Positions 29,174 through 38,233 of a stretch of 64,000 bases of DNA are shown one piece after another; position 1 is the first letter of the stretch; the number at the start of each line of letters is the position of its first letter. The stretch comes from Marinomonas hwangdonensis (GTDB lineage Bacteria; Pseudomonadota; Gammaproteobacteria; Pseudomonadales; Marinomonadaceae). The notes below the pieces were generated by a model. That model was not told where the DNA came from, ran no database searches, and saw only the letters and a list, made by a program, of their open reading frames with translations. The position numbers and the translations under genes are program-made. Location: assembly GCF_003721245.1 (NCBI RefSeq), contig NZ_RIZG01000004.1, positions 62,001-126,000 of the forward strand, given 5' to 3'.

Positions 29174-30610
29174 TCAGTTAAAAGGAAATTCGATTTTTAT
29201 ACCAAGACCGCCATCTGGTGAATGGTAAGCGCTTATACTACCTTGATGCCCGTCAACAATGTTTGAGCAAATGGCTAGCCCAAGGCCTCTACCGCCGGTT
29301 GCTCTGTTTCTTGAATTTTCGACACGAAAAAACTGCTCGAAGATTCTGTTTATATCATTATCACCTACGCCTGGGGCGCTGTCTTCAAAAAGCAAAGTGA
29401 CTTTTTTGCCTTTTCGAAACAATTTAACCGTGAGTTTTCCTGGTGCGTTTGTGTATTTTAATGAATTGCTCATCAAGTTAGAAAAAAGCTGATGCAGTCT
29501 ATCGGCATCGCCATTCATCATAATAGGAGAGTTGCTTGGTCCTTCGTAAACCAACTCTAATCCAGCCTCACTGAAGGGAAGTGTCATCGATTGAACGGTT
29601 TGTTCAATAATGTCGTCAACCGAAATGTCTTCCATTTCGTAATTCAAACTGCCCATATCATGCATTGAAAGCTGGTTAAGGTCATCAATTAAACGTGCGA
29701 TATGTAAGGTTTCTTGATGTAAAGACGCTAAACTCTCAGGAGTTACTTGAATGATTCCGTCTTGCATGGCCTCGATTTCGCCTCTCAAAATGGCCACCGG
29801 CGTTCTTAATTCATGAGCCGTATCGGCTACCCAGCGCTTGCGTGCTTCTCTCATATGTTCAAGGGTGCAAGCCAAGTTATTAAAATCACAACTCAGTTTA
29901 GCTAGCTCATCGGACCCATTTACGGCGATTCTTGTGTCAAATTTTCCTGCAGCTAACTTTTTTGTGGCTTGTTGCATGGAAGATATGGGACGGCTAAGCC
30001 ACTGTGCAAGAGGCCACGTTAGCAAAGCAGCAATGGCAAGCATGAACGCTGAAATCAGCAAAAAAGCTTCCCCCTGCTGACGAACAAATCTCAGGGTTTG
30101 ATCTTGCACTAGCTCTCTAATCGATCTTAGCCCGACATACCCCACTGTTTGATCATTGACCATGACGGGGTGAGTTTCAGCATCGCTGAATCGAGATTTT
30201 CCAATAAGGACTTTTTTATCCGTATCAAATAATAAAAATCGTTGGCGGTAATACTGCGAAGGATAGATTAAATCCAAATTTGGAGTGTTTGGCGGTGGTA
30301 TTAAGTCTCGTATATTTTCAAGCTTGGTTTGATGCCAAGAGCTTTCCATGCGACTTTCTTGAACTAAAAAATACCAATCATCATAATACACGTAAAGGTT
30401 AGCGGTTCTATTGGCCATTTGCTCTAAAAAGTCTCTGTCTCGTTCGGTGGCGTAGGACACAAAACCACGGTCAAAGCTCCACTGGAAAACTTGCCACATA
30501 GAAACGATGAGCAAAATATTACTTAAAATAAACACAGCAAATAGTTTGTGGCGAATTTGCAACCCTTTAGGTGGTGTCATAGCGGGCTTAAAAATCCTGT
30601 TGAATGGCAC
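29174..30610 (-). CDS. baeS: Sensor histidine kinase, BaeS-like
   Basis: Membrane kinase of 478 residues: transmembrane helix 1 (about 22-44), a periplasmic domain (about 45-180) with the YVYYDDWYFL segment, transmembrane helix 2 (about 182-203), HAMP (about 204-256), HisKA with His266 in DTAHELRTPVAIL and an HATPase domain ending in GGRGLGLAI. It appears to start with GTG; an ATG ten codons later is possible. Operon partner of the BaeR-like regulator. It is divergent from the acyltransferase gene. Confidence 0.8.
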   Translation of the reverse strand: MPFNRIFKPAMTPPKGLQIRHKLFAVFILSNILLIVSMWQVFQWSFDRGFVSYATERDRDFLEQMANRTANLYVYYDDWYFLVQESRMESSWHQTKLENIRDLIPPPNTPNLDLIYPSQYYRQRFLLFDTDKKVLIGKSRFSDAETHPVMVNDQTVGYVGLRSIRELVQDQTLRFVRQQGEAFLLISAFMLAIAALLTWPLAQWLSRPISSMQQATKKLAAGKFDTRIAVNGSDELAKLSCDFNNLACTLEHMREARKRWVADTAHELRTPVAILRGEIEAMQDGIIQVTPESLASLHQETLHIARLIDDLNQLSMHDMGSLNYEMEDISVDDIIEQTVQSMTLPFSEAGLELVYEGPSNSPIMMNGDADRLHQLFSNLMSNSLKYTNAPGKLTVKLFRKGKKVTLLFEDSAPGVGDNDINRIFEQFFRVENSRNRATGGRGLGLAICSNIVDGHQGSISAYHSPDGGLGIKIEFPFN

Positions 30611-30813
30611 TGAAATTCAATGCTCGTTATAAGTCGTTTTGTTGTGATAACTGTGTGCCATTTAGAAGTGAGTAAAAAATAGAACAGCACAGATTCCATT
30701 CTCACTATAGCGCTTTTATACAAATCTTTGCTACTTGAGGGGCGTGTAAATAATGAGGAATTCCCAAGGGCGTCATCATTGCGTAAAATAGCGTATTTTT
30801 GAATGTGAGTTAT

Positions 30814-31719
30814 ATGGCTATGTTGTCAATTTTCAAGGGTTGTTTATCGCTGTCACTTATTGTGATGAACACGCTACTTTGCTTTATGCCTGTTATGGTT
30901 TTAGCCGTGTTCAAGTGTCTTATTCCGGTCAGCTCTGTTCGCGCCGCATTAAATGTAGCCTTGGATCGTATAGCTACGTTTTGGATTGGTATTAACAATA
31001 TCAATCAAAGATATCTTGGGGGTACTCATCTTGATGTGTCGGGTGACTGCCGTTTTTCCATCAACCAATGGTATATGGTGGTGGCGAACCATCAATCTTG
31101 GGTAGATATTCTGATTCTGCAGCGCATTTTTAATCGTCGTATTCCCTTTATAAAATTTTTTCTAAAACGAGAGCTTATTTGGGTGCCCTTTATTGGCTTG
31201 GCTTGGTGGGCATTAGAGTTTCCTTTCATGAAGCGCTACAGTCCTGCGCTGCTTAAAAAGCGACCGGATTTGAAGGGGAAGGACATTGAAGTAACAAAAA
31301 AGGCGTGTGAAAAATTTCAGCATTTCCCCGTGTCCATCATGAACTTTCTCGAAGGAACGCGCTTTACAATCGAAAAACATGACCAACAATCTAGTCCATA
31401 TAGGCATCTTCTTATGCCCAAAGCAGGTGGTTTGTCTTTTGCATTAAACGCGATGAATGGGAAGTTGCGTCAATTAGTGGATGTCACGATTGTTTATCCT
31501 GGGGGTACACCAAGCTTTTTTGATTACCTTCGTGGTGATGTCTCGCAAGTGAAGGTCCATATTAGAGTTATGCCAATTGAAAGCGGATTGCTTGGTGATT
31601 ATCAAAATGATGCGGAATACAGAGCGAGCTTTCAGCAGTGGGTTAATCAACTGTGGCAAGAAAAAGATCAACGATTTGAGCGCATCTTGCAGCAAGTTAA
31701 CCTTGATGAGGAAAAGTAG
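30814..31719 (+). CDS. YihG-like 1-acyl-glycerol-3-phosphate acyltransferase family protein
   Basis: Membrane acyltransferase of the PlsC superfamily, 301 residues. It has an N-terminal membrane helix, the acyltransferase motif I as NHQSWVD (usual NHxxxxD) near 92-98, and motif III as NFLEGTRF near 178-185. Length and layout fit E. coli YihG, which influences phospholipid acyl composition. I start at the ATG giving MAMLSIFKG; an in-frame TTG five codons upstream is less likely. It is monocistronic. Confidence 0.82.
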   Translation: MAMLSIFKGCLSLSLIVMNTLLCFMPVMVLAVFKCLIPVSSVRAALNVALDRIATFWIGINNINQRYLGGTHLDVSGDCRFSINQWYMVVANHQSWVDILILQRIFNRRIPFIKFFLKRELIWVPFIGLAWWALEFPFMKRYSPALLKKRPDLKGKDIEVTKKACEKFQHFPVSIMNFLEGTRFTIEKHDQQSSPYRHLLMPKAGGLSFALNAMNGKLRQLVDVTIVYPGGTPSFFDYLRGDVSQVKVHIRVMPIESGLLGDYQNDAEYRASFQQWVNQLWQEKDQRFERILQQVNLDEEK

Positions 31720-31837
31720 TAGGCGGGATAGCGATAAAGCGAGCATTTATTGTATTTATGTTACCCCAGCAGTTCCCTCTTTATAGGGGACAGGCTAGAA
31801 TCGATTTTTTTATGACAGTATAAAATAGGAATATGTA

Positions 31838-32554
31838 ATGGGCAGAGCCTTCCAAAACCGCAAAGAGTCCATGGCAAAAACGTCTGACCAGAAAGCCAAG
31901 GTGTACAGTAAATACGGCCGTGAAATTTATGTGTGTGCAAAGTCCGGCGGTATTGACCCTAATGGTAACTTGTCCTTGCGCTCCTTGATTGAGCGAGCGA
32001 AAAAAGACCAAGTACCCACTCACGTTATCGACAAAGCGATTGATAAAGCAAAAGGCGGTGGCGGTGAAGACTTTGATACAGCTCGTTACGAGGGGTTTGG
32101 ACCGGGTAATACCATGGTTATCGTGGATTGTTTGTCGGATAACCCAAACCGTACTTTTGGTGACGTGCGTACCTGTTTTAACAAGGTAAAATGCAAAATC
32201 GGTAGCCAAGGTAGTGTGAGTCATATGTTTGACCACAGCGCTATCTTTGTTTTTGCTGGCACTGATGAAGAAACGGTATTAGAAGCCTTGATGTTGGCAG
32301 ACGTAGATGTCACTGATATTGAGCTAGAAGATGGTAAAGTAACGGTGTTTGCGCCTCACACGGATTACAGTAAAGCGAAAACGGCACTGACCGAGGCATT
32401 TGGTGATATTGAATTTGAAGTAGATGAAATCCAATTTGTTGCCCAGAATACGACAGAAATTCCAGGTGAAGAAGTGGAGCAATTTGATCGCTTCTTAGAT
32501 TTATTGAATGATTTAGACGATGTACAGCGCGTTTATCATAACGCTGAATACTAG
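31838..32554 (+). CDS. YebC/PmpR family regulator, YeeN type
   Basis: Protein of 238 residues in the YebC/TACO1 family, whose members act as transcriptional regulators or help translate proline-rich stretches. It begins [20 protein letters not shown], the form seen in the YeeN branch rather than the MAGHSKW start of YebC next to ruvC. The three-domain family pattern is complete, with [18 protein letters not shown] near 72-89. No ruvC or aspS is nearby, again pointing to the YeeN paralogue. Confidence 0.88.
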   Translation: MGRAFQNRKESMAKTSDQKAKVYSKYGREIYVCAKSGGIDPNGNLSLRSLIERAKKDQVPTHVIDKAIDKAKGGGGEDFDTARYEGFGPGNTMVIVDCLSDNPNRTFGDVRTCFNKVKCKIGSQGSVSHMFDHSAIFVFAGTDEETVLEALMLADVDVTDIELEDGKVTVFAPHTDYSKAKTALTEAFGDIEFEVDEIQFVAQNTTEIPGEEVEQFDRFLDLLNDLDDVQRVYHNAEY

Positions 32555-32561
32555 TCTTATT

Positions 32562-32592
32562 GGGCTTGGCGGGGCAGTGCTCCGCTAAGCCC
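32562..32592 (+). terminator. 11-bp hairpin after the YeeN-like gene
   Basis: GGGCTTGGCGG and CCGCTAAGCCC pair over 11 positions (one G-T) with a 9-base loop, immediately after the stop. The T tract is weak, so it may attenuate rather than end transcription. Confidence 0.5.
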
Positions 32593-32629
32593 CTATATTT
32601 AAACTGATTCTGTATGAAAGAGGTTTTTT

Positions 32630-32800
32630 ATGTCTCCACGGCCAATTCCGCCAGAAGAGTGGGAGTGTTGTGAAAGTGAGTGCTCTCCTTGTGTGTGGGA
32701 TACTTATCGTGAAGAACTTCAGCAATGGAGCGCTGAGCAGAAAGCGTTAAAAGAAGCGTCAGTGTCGTCACTGCAGATCAAAGAAGATAATGAAAAATGA
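32630..32800 (+). CDS. Oxidoreductase-like domain (OXLD) small protein
   Basis: A 56-residue protein with PPEEWECCESECSPCVWD near 7-24, the signature of the Oxidored-like N-terminal family (also found at the N-terminus of eukaryotic OXLD1). Four clustered cysteines (Cys13, 14, 18 and 21) suggest metal binding or redox chemistry, but the function is unknown. The stop codon overlaps the start of the next gene (ATGA), so the two are translationally coupled. AAAGAGG lies 7 bases upstream of the start. Confidence 0.82.
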   Translation: MSPRPIPPEEWECCESECSPCVWDTYREELQQWSAEQKALKEASVSSLQIKEDNEK

Positions 32801-32991
32801 CCAAGCCTAAACCTCAGCTTAAATCCCCTTGCGTGAATGTGTGTCTTTTGAATGATGAAGACATCTGTGTTGGTTGTTATCGAACTGGCAAGGAAATCAG
32901 CCAGTGGGGAAGCATGAACAAAGCCTCCCAGCAGGCGGTGATGAAAAAAGTGCGCGAGCGGGAAGCGAAGAGTCAGTTTGTCTCTGATTAG
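32797..32991 (+). CDS. DUF1289 family small cysteine protein
   Basis: A 64-residue DUF1289 protein with the family pattern SPCVNVCLLNDEDICVGCYRT (key residues Cys12, Cys16, Cys24, Cys27) and the downstream tryptophan of the EISQW segment. The four cysteines are thought to bind a metal. The cellular role is unknown. It overlaps the OXLD gene by four bases, an arrangement that suggests a joint function. Confidence 0.85.
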   Translation: MTKPKPQLKSPCVNVCLLNDEDICVGCYRTGKEISQWGSMNKASQQAVMKKVREREAKSQFVSD

Positions 32992-33003
32992 CGCTTTTCG
33001 GCG

Positions 33004-34248
33004 TTAGTTTTCTCTTTCTACTTTTTCGTTCTTGTTTTTAAGTTCTATCCATTGCGACATGTATTGTGTGCTTTTAAGGCTATGGTGTCGCAGCATTAAT
33101 CCCAAGAAGTGTTTCTTTCTCAAGCTTTCCTTTAGCCGAAATTGCAGTTTTAATCGATTGATTAGTTTTGGTTCCCAATCTTCTGCTTGATAGCGAGCTT
33201 GAAGGATTCTATTGCCATTGTGTTGCATTAATAGCCAGCTTTCTTTGTCTTGATAGAGTGAGACGGCGGCATCGACAAAGGTCTCCATGTTATCGGTGAT
33301 GACACCATTCCAAGGCAATCCGCCGTGCATCGACTCGGCGCCAATCGTTGTGGTAATGCTTGGTGTGCCCATTTGCATGGCTTCGACTAATTTCCCCTTA
33401 ATCCCAGCACCAAAACGTAAGGGGGCTAAGCACAGCTTGGCTTGCTTCATGACGGCCTGGGCATCTTCGGCCCAACCCTTCACCAAAAAACCTTCTTTTG
33501 CATTATGCAATTGAGTCGCTTTGGGTGGTGGGTAAGCGCCGTAAATATGCATTTCTGCTTTTGGTAGGCGTTTGCGAATCTTTGGCCAAATTTCCGTTTT
33601 TAACTGCAAAACGGCATCCCAATTGGGGGCGTGGCGAAAGTTGCCAATGCTAATAAAGTGTTGGCGCTCTTCGAAGCAGGGTAAAGCGTCTATATCTTGT
33701 GGTTTCGGCAGCATAAATGGCAGATGAAATACGTGAGTGTCTGGTACGTGAAATTCATCGATTAATAATGTTGTTTCGACTTCGGAAATCATCAAGGTCA
33801 AGTCGCAACGGTGGATAGCGGCGATTTCACGGATACCATGGTCGTTGAAAAGGTCTTCAGGCGCAAATGGCCTATTTTGTTTAATCGCATCATGCCTAGC
33901 TTGCCGTAACGAGTGAAGGTCTTCCGTGTTTAGCACGCGTAATGAATCTGGGCTAAATTTTTCTACTCGCCAGCCAAATTGCTCCTCCATCATAAAGCGG
34001 TCAAATATTACAATGTCGGGATTTTTGTCTGCAATGTAGGTATTAAACGAGGCATCGTTCAGTGTTATGTGTTCGGCTTCTATGCCTAATTCAGAGAGAT
34101 CTGTCATGTGCTCCGTTTTTTGGGCGGGACTTGCAAAGGCGATTTGCCATTGTTGTCTATGGAAGCAACTTAACAACTGCATCATTCTGCTGCCAGCGGC
34201 AGAGGAGTTGGGTTCTGGCCAAACATAACCAATGACAAGTAAATGCAT
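33004..34248 (-). CDS. Glycosyltransferase, GT4-like fold
   Basis: Predicted cytosolic glycosyltransferase of 414 residues with two Rossmann-like halves. The start MHLLVIGYVWPEPNSSAAGSR is typical of GT-B enzymes binding an acceptor, and the C-terminal half has the donor-binding region (about 215-345) with LCLAPLRFGAGIKGKLVEAM, in which the KxxEAM glutamate contacts the nucleotide sugar. No other polysaccharide genes are adjacent, so the acceptor is unknown. It is convergent with the DUF1289 gene. Confidence 0.8.
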   Translation of the reverse strand: MHLLVIGYVWPEPNSSAAGSRMMQLLSCFHRQQWQIAFASPAQKTEHMTDLSELGIEAEHITLNDASFNTYIADKNPDIVIFDRFMMEEQFGWRVEKFSPDSLRVLNTEDLHSLRQARHDAIKQNRPFAPEDLFNDHGIREIAAIHRCDLTLMISEVETTLLIDEFHVPDTHVFHLPFMLPKPQDIDALPCFEERQHFISIGNFRHAPNWDAVLQLKTEIWPKIRKRLPKAEMHIYGAYPPPKATQLHNAKEGFLVKGWAEDAQAVMKQAKLCLAPLRFGAGIKGKLVEAMQMGTPSITTTIGAESMHGGLPWNGVITDNMETFVDAAVSLYQDKESWLLMQHNGNRILQARYQAEDWEPKLINRLKLQFRLKESLRKKHFLGLMLRHHSLKSTQYMSQWIELKNKNEKVEREN

Positions 34249-34409
34249 GCTGTTGTCTCAAGATAAGTGATTTTTAGGCCCTGCGTATTAATGAGAATCA
34301 GGACATATTGTTCTGTCTATTGTATCATGTCGGGCAAATTTGTGTTGTCTGCTTCATTTATAGCGTTGTCAGACAGGGCGTAAGCAAAACATGACGTTGA
34401 GAAGATATT

Positions 34410-35612
34410 ATGATCATAAAACCAAAGATTCGCGGATTTATTTGTACAACAACACACCCAGTAGGTTGTGAGCAAAATGTAAGAGATCAAATTGCTTTTA
34501 CTAAAAGCAAAGGGGCGATTGAAAATGGCCCTAAAAAAGTACTCGTAATCGGTGCGTCAAGTGGTTATGGCTTGTCTTCTCGTATCGCGGCGGCATTTGG
34601 TTCTGGTGCGGCAACCATAGGTGTTTTCTTTGAAAAGCCAGGCACAGACAAAAAGCCGGGGACAGCGGGTTGGTACAACTCAGCGGCCTTCGATAAAGTG
34701 GCGAAAGAAGAGGGTTTGTACGCGAAAAGCATTAATGGCGATGCTTTCTCAAATGAGGCGCGTGATACCGTGATTGACTTGATTAAACAAGATCTTGGTC
34801 AAGTGGATATGGTGGTTTACTCTTTGGCTTCTCCAGTGCGCAAAATGCCAGATACGGGCGAAGTGGTGCGTTCTGTTCTTAAGCCTATTGGCGAGACCTA
34901 CCGCTCTACGGCCATTGATACCAATAAAGACGTGATTATCGAAGCGGAAATTGAGCCAGCCACTGAAGAAGAGGTTGGTGCAACAACGACGGTAATGGGT
35001 GGCCAAGATTGGGAGCTTTGGATGTCTGCTCTACAAGAAGCGGGTGTGTTGGCGCAAGGGGCTCGTACTGTCGCTTACTCTTATATTGGTTCTGATATCA
35101 CTTGGCCGATTTACTGGCACGGAGCCCTTGGCAAAGCAAAAGAAGATTTGGATCGCGCTTCTGCGGCTATCGATGCTGAGTTGGCTAAGATTGGTGGTGG
35201 TGCGAATGTGGCGGTACTGAAGTCCGTGGTGACGCAAGCCTCTTCCGCTATTCCTGTTATGCCTTTGTACTTGGCGATGGTGTTCAAGGTAATGCGTGAA
35301 AAAGGCCTTCATGAAGGCTGTATGGATCAGATCTATCGCATGTTCTCAGAGCGTTTGTACAATAACCATAATCCAGCAGAATTGACCGATGATAAAAACC
35401 GTCTTCGTCTGGATGATTGGGAATTGCGTGAGGATGTTCAGCAAGCGTGTCGTGATCTTTGGCCGCAGGTAAATGACGCTAATCTGTTTGCCGAAACCGA
35501 TTACCAGCTTTACAAAGACGAGTTTTTGAAGTTGTTTGGTTTTGGCTTGGATGGCGTTGATTATGATGCCGATGTCAACCCAGAAGCAGATTTCGATGTT
35601 ATTACGCTTTAA
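34410..35612 (+). CDS. fabV: trans-2-enoyl-ACP/CoA reductase FabV
   Basis: NADH-dependent enoyl-acyl carrier protein reductase that completes each cycle of fatty acid elongation. The 400 residues match the family length. The long-chain dehydrogenase fold shows the cofactor loop [13 protein letters not shown] (47-59) and the catalytic pair Tyr235 and Lys244 in the Y-x8-K spacing that separates FabV from FabI (Y-x6-K). FabV is the triclosan-tolerant isozyme. Monocistronic with its own terminator. Confidence 0.95.
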   Translation: MIIKPKIRGFICTTTHPVGCEQNVRDQIAFTKSKGAIENGPKKVLVIGASSGYGLSSRIAAAFGSGAATIGVFFEKPGTDKKPGTAGWYNSAAFDKVAKEEGLYAKSINGDAFSNEARDTVIDLIKQDLGQVDMVVYSLASPVRKMPDTGEVVRSVLKPIGETYRSTAIDTNKDVIIEAEIEPATEEEVGATTTVMGGQDWELWMSALQEAGVLAQGARTVAYSYIGSDITWPIYWHGALGKAKEDLDRASAAIDAELAKIGGGANVAVLKSVVTQASSAIPVMPLYLAMVFKVMREKGLHEGCMDQIYRMFSERLYNNHNPAELTDDKNRLRLDDWELREDVQQACRDLWPQVNDANLFAETDYQLYKDEFLKLFGFGLDGVDYDADVNPEADFDVITL

Positions 35613-35632
35613 TTTAATCGTTAATTAAGAGT

Positions 35633-35657
35633 AAAAGGAGCCTTTGGCTCCTTTTTT
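35633..35657 (+). terminator. Terminator after fabV
   Basis: Stem AAAGGAGCC/GGCTCCTTT with a TTT loop followed by seven T. Confidence 0.92.
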
Positions 35658-35706
35658 TATGGTTTTTTATCTCTTATAGTGAAGCGACATAAGTGTTGAG
35701 GTGATT

Positions 35707-36261
35707 ATGAGATATTTATTGGGTTGGCTAGTCATCGTGCCTTTATTTGCTAATGGTCAAACTATAGAGTTGCGACCGGTTGATATTATTTATGGTAACC
35801 AAATAATTCGTTCTCAGCATCAGGTTGTGGTCAGTTCAAAGGGGGAGGTTAATGTCATTCCAGTTGAGAAGGTGGCGGTATTGACCAAGCCCAACGTGGT
35901 GATTTCCTCTACTGGAAGTCAGCTTTCTTATCTTGAGGAAGGTGCCGCGGCCAAGCGCGAGCAAGCGATTTATGATGAGGTGAATAGGCGCACCGAAGAG
36001 GCGCCCTTTACTGTGTTGTTTACTGGAAATATACCTGCAGAAATTGAAGAAAGGCGGCTGCGCTTGATGCCAGAGATGGGGATTTTTGGTAACCAAAATC
36101 AGCCTGAGACGGTTCAGCAAAACGCTGAAACTTCTGAAAGAGCGTCTGTTGGGGATTTTGCACCAGTAGGCAACGTGGCAGTGCCTATATCAAATGAGGA
36201 GCAAAACGAAAACGCTCCGCTTTCTGATGAGGAAAGGTTGGAGCGTTTGATTGGTGGTTAA
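35707..36261 (+). CDS. Exported protein of unknown function
   Basis: I do not recognise this 184-residue protein. It has a signal peptide (1-18, cleavage near ANG-Q), a beta-rich region to about 115 that contains SYLEEGAAAKREQAIYDEVN, and a low-complexity acidic, glutamine- and asparagine-rich tail. No lipobox cysteine is present, so it is probably periplasmic. The ATG at 35707 is preferred to the GTG two codons earlier because TTGAGGTG forms a ribosome binding site at the right distance. It lies between fabV and the convergent yciK. Confidence 0.7.
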   Translation: MRYLLGWLVIVPLFANGQTIELRPVDIIYGNQIIRSQHQVVVSSKGEVNVIPVEKVAVLTKPNVVISSTGSQLSYLEEGAAAKREQAIYDEVNRRTEEAPFTVLFTGNIPAEIEERRLRLMPEMGIFGNQNQPETVQQNAETSERASVGDFAPVGNVAVPISNEEQNENAPLSDEERLERLIGG

Positions 36262-36317
36262 TAATTTAGTCATTAATCGCTTGATTGTTACAGGATAGCT
36301 CAAGAGTGCTAGCCTTC

Positions 36318-37061
36318 TTATTGAGCATCCAGTGATTGACCATTGACCGATGCACTGTCATCACCCATCAAGTATAGGTATAAAGGCATAATATCTTCGG
36401 GTGTTGCTAGGGTTTCAGGGGCTTCACTGGGAAATGCGTTTGCCCTCATGTTTGTTCTTGTGGCACCTGGGTTAATGGCATTGACTCTAATGCTTGGTGA
36501 GGTTGTGCTGAGCTCACTGGCGAATAGCTGGGTCATGGCCTCTGTCGCAAACTTTGATATGGCGTAGGCGCCCCAGTTTGCTTTTGCTGTTCTGCCGACA
36601 CCGGAGGATGTGAAAGCAATCGATGCCGTTTTGGCTTTTTGCATCAAAGGCAGTAGGGCTTGGGTCAATATTAACTGACTGGTTACGTTAACTCTCATGA
36701 CCTTTTCGAATAAAGCCTGATCGTAACTGGCTAGGTCACAGCGCTCGCCCAAAATGCTGGCGTTATGAAGTATTCCATCAATATGGCCAAATTCACTTTC
36801 AATGGTGTTGGCCAGCTCCTGAAAATCGTGTTCAACAGCGCCGTCAAGATTTAATGGAACGATGGCGGCTTGTGGATACTGTTGTTTTTCAATGTAGTCA
36901 TATACCGCTTCGAGCTTTTTGATTGTACGGCCCAGCAGTATTACCGTTGCTCCATGCTTGGCGTAGGTGATCGCAGCAGTTTTGCCTATGCCGTCTCCAG
37001 CACCCGTTACTAAAATGATCTTGCCATCTAGTAACTGGCTCGGGGCTTGATAGTCAAACAT
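36318..37061 (-). CDS. yciK: YciK-like short-chain dehydrogenase/reductase
   Basis: NAD(P)-dependent oxidoreductase of 247 residues. It has the nucleotide-binding motif TGAGDGIG (19-26), the NAS motif in LHNAS and the catalytic Ser with Tyr-x3-Lys in YAISK. Overall similarity is to E. coli YciK, whose substrate is unknown. It follows ubiG by 20 bases on the same strand, forming a ubiG-yciK unit also seen in other gammaproteobacteria. Confidence 0.85.
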   Translation of the reverse strand: MFDYQAPSQLLDGKIILVTGAGDGIGKTAAITYAKHGATVILLGRTIKKLEAVYDYIEKQQYPQAAIVPLNLDGAVEHDFQELANTIESEFGHIDGILHNASILGERCDLASYDQALFEKVMRVNVTSQLILTQALLPLMQKAKTASIAFTSSGVGRTAKANWGAYAISKFATEAMTQLFASELSTTSPSIRVNAINPGATRTNMRANAFPSEAPETLATPEDIMPLYLYLMGDDSASVNGQSLDAQ

Positions 37062-37081
37062 ATTGGCTCCTTACGACATGT

Positions 37082-37807
37082 TTAGGGTGTAGTCGATTTT
37101 TGAGTGTGCATTAAATAGTTTACCGAAACGTCTTTAGGGTTAAGTTTGTAGACTTTTGTTAATGGGTTGTAGGTCATACCGGTCAAGTGGATGACTTCTA
37201 AGCCTGCCTGTCTTGCAAAGTTATTCAGCTCAGAAGGTTGAATGAATTTTGCATAATCATGGGTTCCTTTTGGCAGCATTTTGAGGACGTATTCCGCACC
37301 AATAATGGCGAACAGGTAGGATTTTGGGTTTCTGTTAATAGTTGAGAAAAACACGTTGCCGCCGGGTTTAACTAGTTTCATGCAAGCGTTGATAACAGAC
37401 GAAGGGTCTGGTACGTGCTCTAACATTTCAAGACAGGTTACAACATCGTATTGTCCTGCTTCTCTTTCAGAGATTTCTTCAGCGGTAATTTTTTCGTAAT
37501 CAATATCTAGCTTAGATTCTTCAAGATGCAGCTTTGCTACCGCTAAAGGGGCTTCACCCATGTCGATGCCTTTGACTTGCGCGCCCAGCTTTGCCATGGC
37601 TTCAGACAAAATTCCGCCACCACAACCAATATCGATCACTTTTTTGTTTTGCAGTCCTTCAGAGCGCTCGTTGATATATTGTGTTCTAAGTGGATTGATG
37701 TCGTGTAAGGGCTTGAACTCACTTTCTGTATCCCACCAACGACTCGCGAGCGCTTCGAATTTTGCTACTTCATCTAAGTCTACGTTACGTTTCTCTGTGT
37801 TTGTCAT
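37082..37807 (-). CDS. ubiG: Ubiquinone biosynthesis O-methyltransferase UbiG
   Basis: SAM-dependent methyltransferase that performs both O-methylations of ubiquinone synthesis. The 241 residues contain motif [16 protein letters not shown] near 58-72, the [13 protein letters not shown] segment near 122-134 and the family C-terminus. Homologues share the N-terminal [14 protein letters not shown]. It is divergent from gyrA across a 426-base gap and upstream of yciK. Confidence 0.94.
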   Translation of the reverse strand: MTNTEKRNVDLDEVAKFEALASRWWDTESEFKPLHDINPLRTQYINERSEGLQNKKVIDIGCGGGILSEAMAKLGAQVKGIDMGEAPLAVAKLHLEESKLDIDYEKITAEEISEREAGQYDVVTCLEMLEHVPDPSSVINACMKLVKPGGNVFFSTINRNPKSYLFAIIGAEYVLKMLPKGTHDYAKFIQPSELNNFARQAGLEVIHLTGMTYNPLTKVYKLNPKDVSVNYLMHTQKSTTP

Positions 37808-38233
37808 GAGGTTGATTCCGTTATAAAAGGTGACTTTTCGTTGTGTTCTGTAAGGTTCGATGTATTGAACGTGTTATTTGATAATACGTAAGTGAATGGT
37901 TTGTGGATGTGTTTTGTATCCAGCAATCTGCCCGTAACCTGACAAGTTTTTTTGCCAGCACGGCACGCTCAATTTCACTTTAATCCTCACAGTATAACGT
38001 CAACCTAGAGGCGTACCAATAATAAACTTGCTGTGGGGGCTTTGCGGTAGCGATTATACGTTGATGAGACGTGTCACTTGCGCGGCAAAGTCACTATGTT
38101 GGTAACGCAATAAGGCGGAACAAAAGGTCCACCACTAGAGGTGTTATTTATTTCCTTATGGTATAATTCGGCGCTTATAAAAAGATATTAGGAAGTACTT
38201 CTGACTTCCGAGGCATAAGGATCGATTGTATCT
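37808..38233. other. Intergenic region between ubiG and gyrA
   Basis: This 426-base gap holds no open frame with a plausible ribosome binding site. It contains the gyrA promoter (see the -10 at 38162-38167) and a 6-bp hairpin in the gyrA leader (GGAAGT 38191-38196 with ACTTCC 38204-38209, 7-base loop). The rest shows no repeat or RNA gene that I can support; the minus-strand ubiG promoter must lie here but I cannot place it. Confidence 0.6.
38159..38167 (+). promoter_or_regulatory. Extended -10 promoter element for gyrA
   Basis: TGGTATAAT is a perfect TATAAT with an extended TGn motif, 67 bases ahead of the gyrA ATG. No good -35 hexamer lies at the right distance, as is usual for extended -10 promoters. 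Confidence 0.6.

Noticed and set aside
34346-34375. TGTCTG/CAGACA inverted repeat upstream of fabV as an operator
   Set aside because: The arms are only six bases with an 18-base spacer and match no fatty-acid regulator site that I know, so chance is likely.
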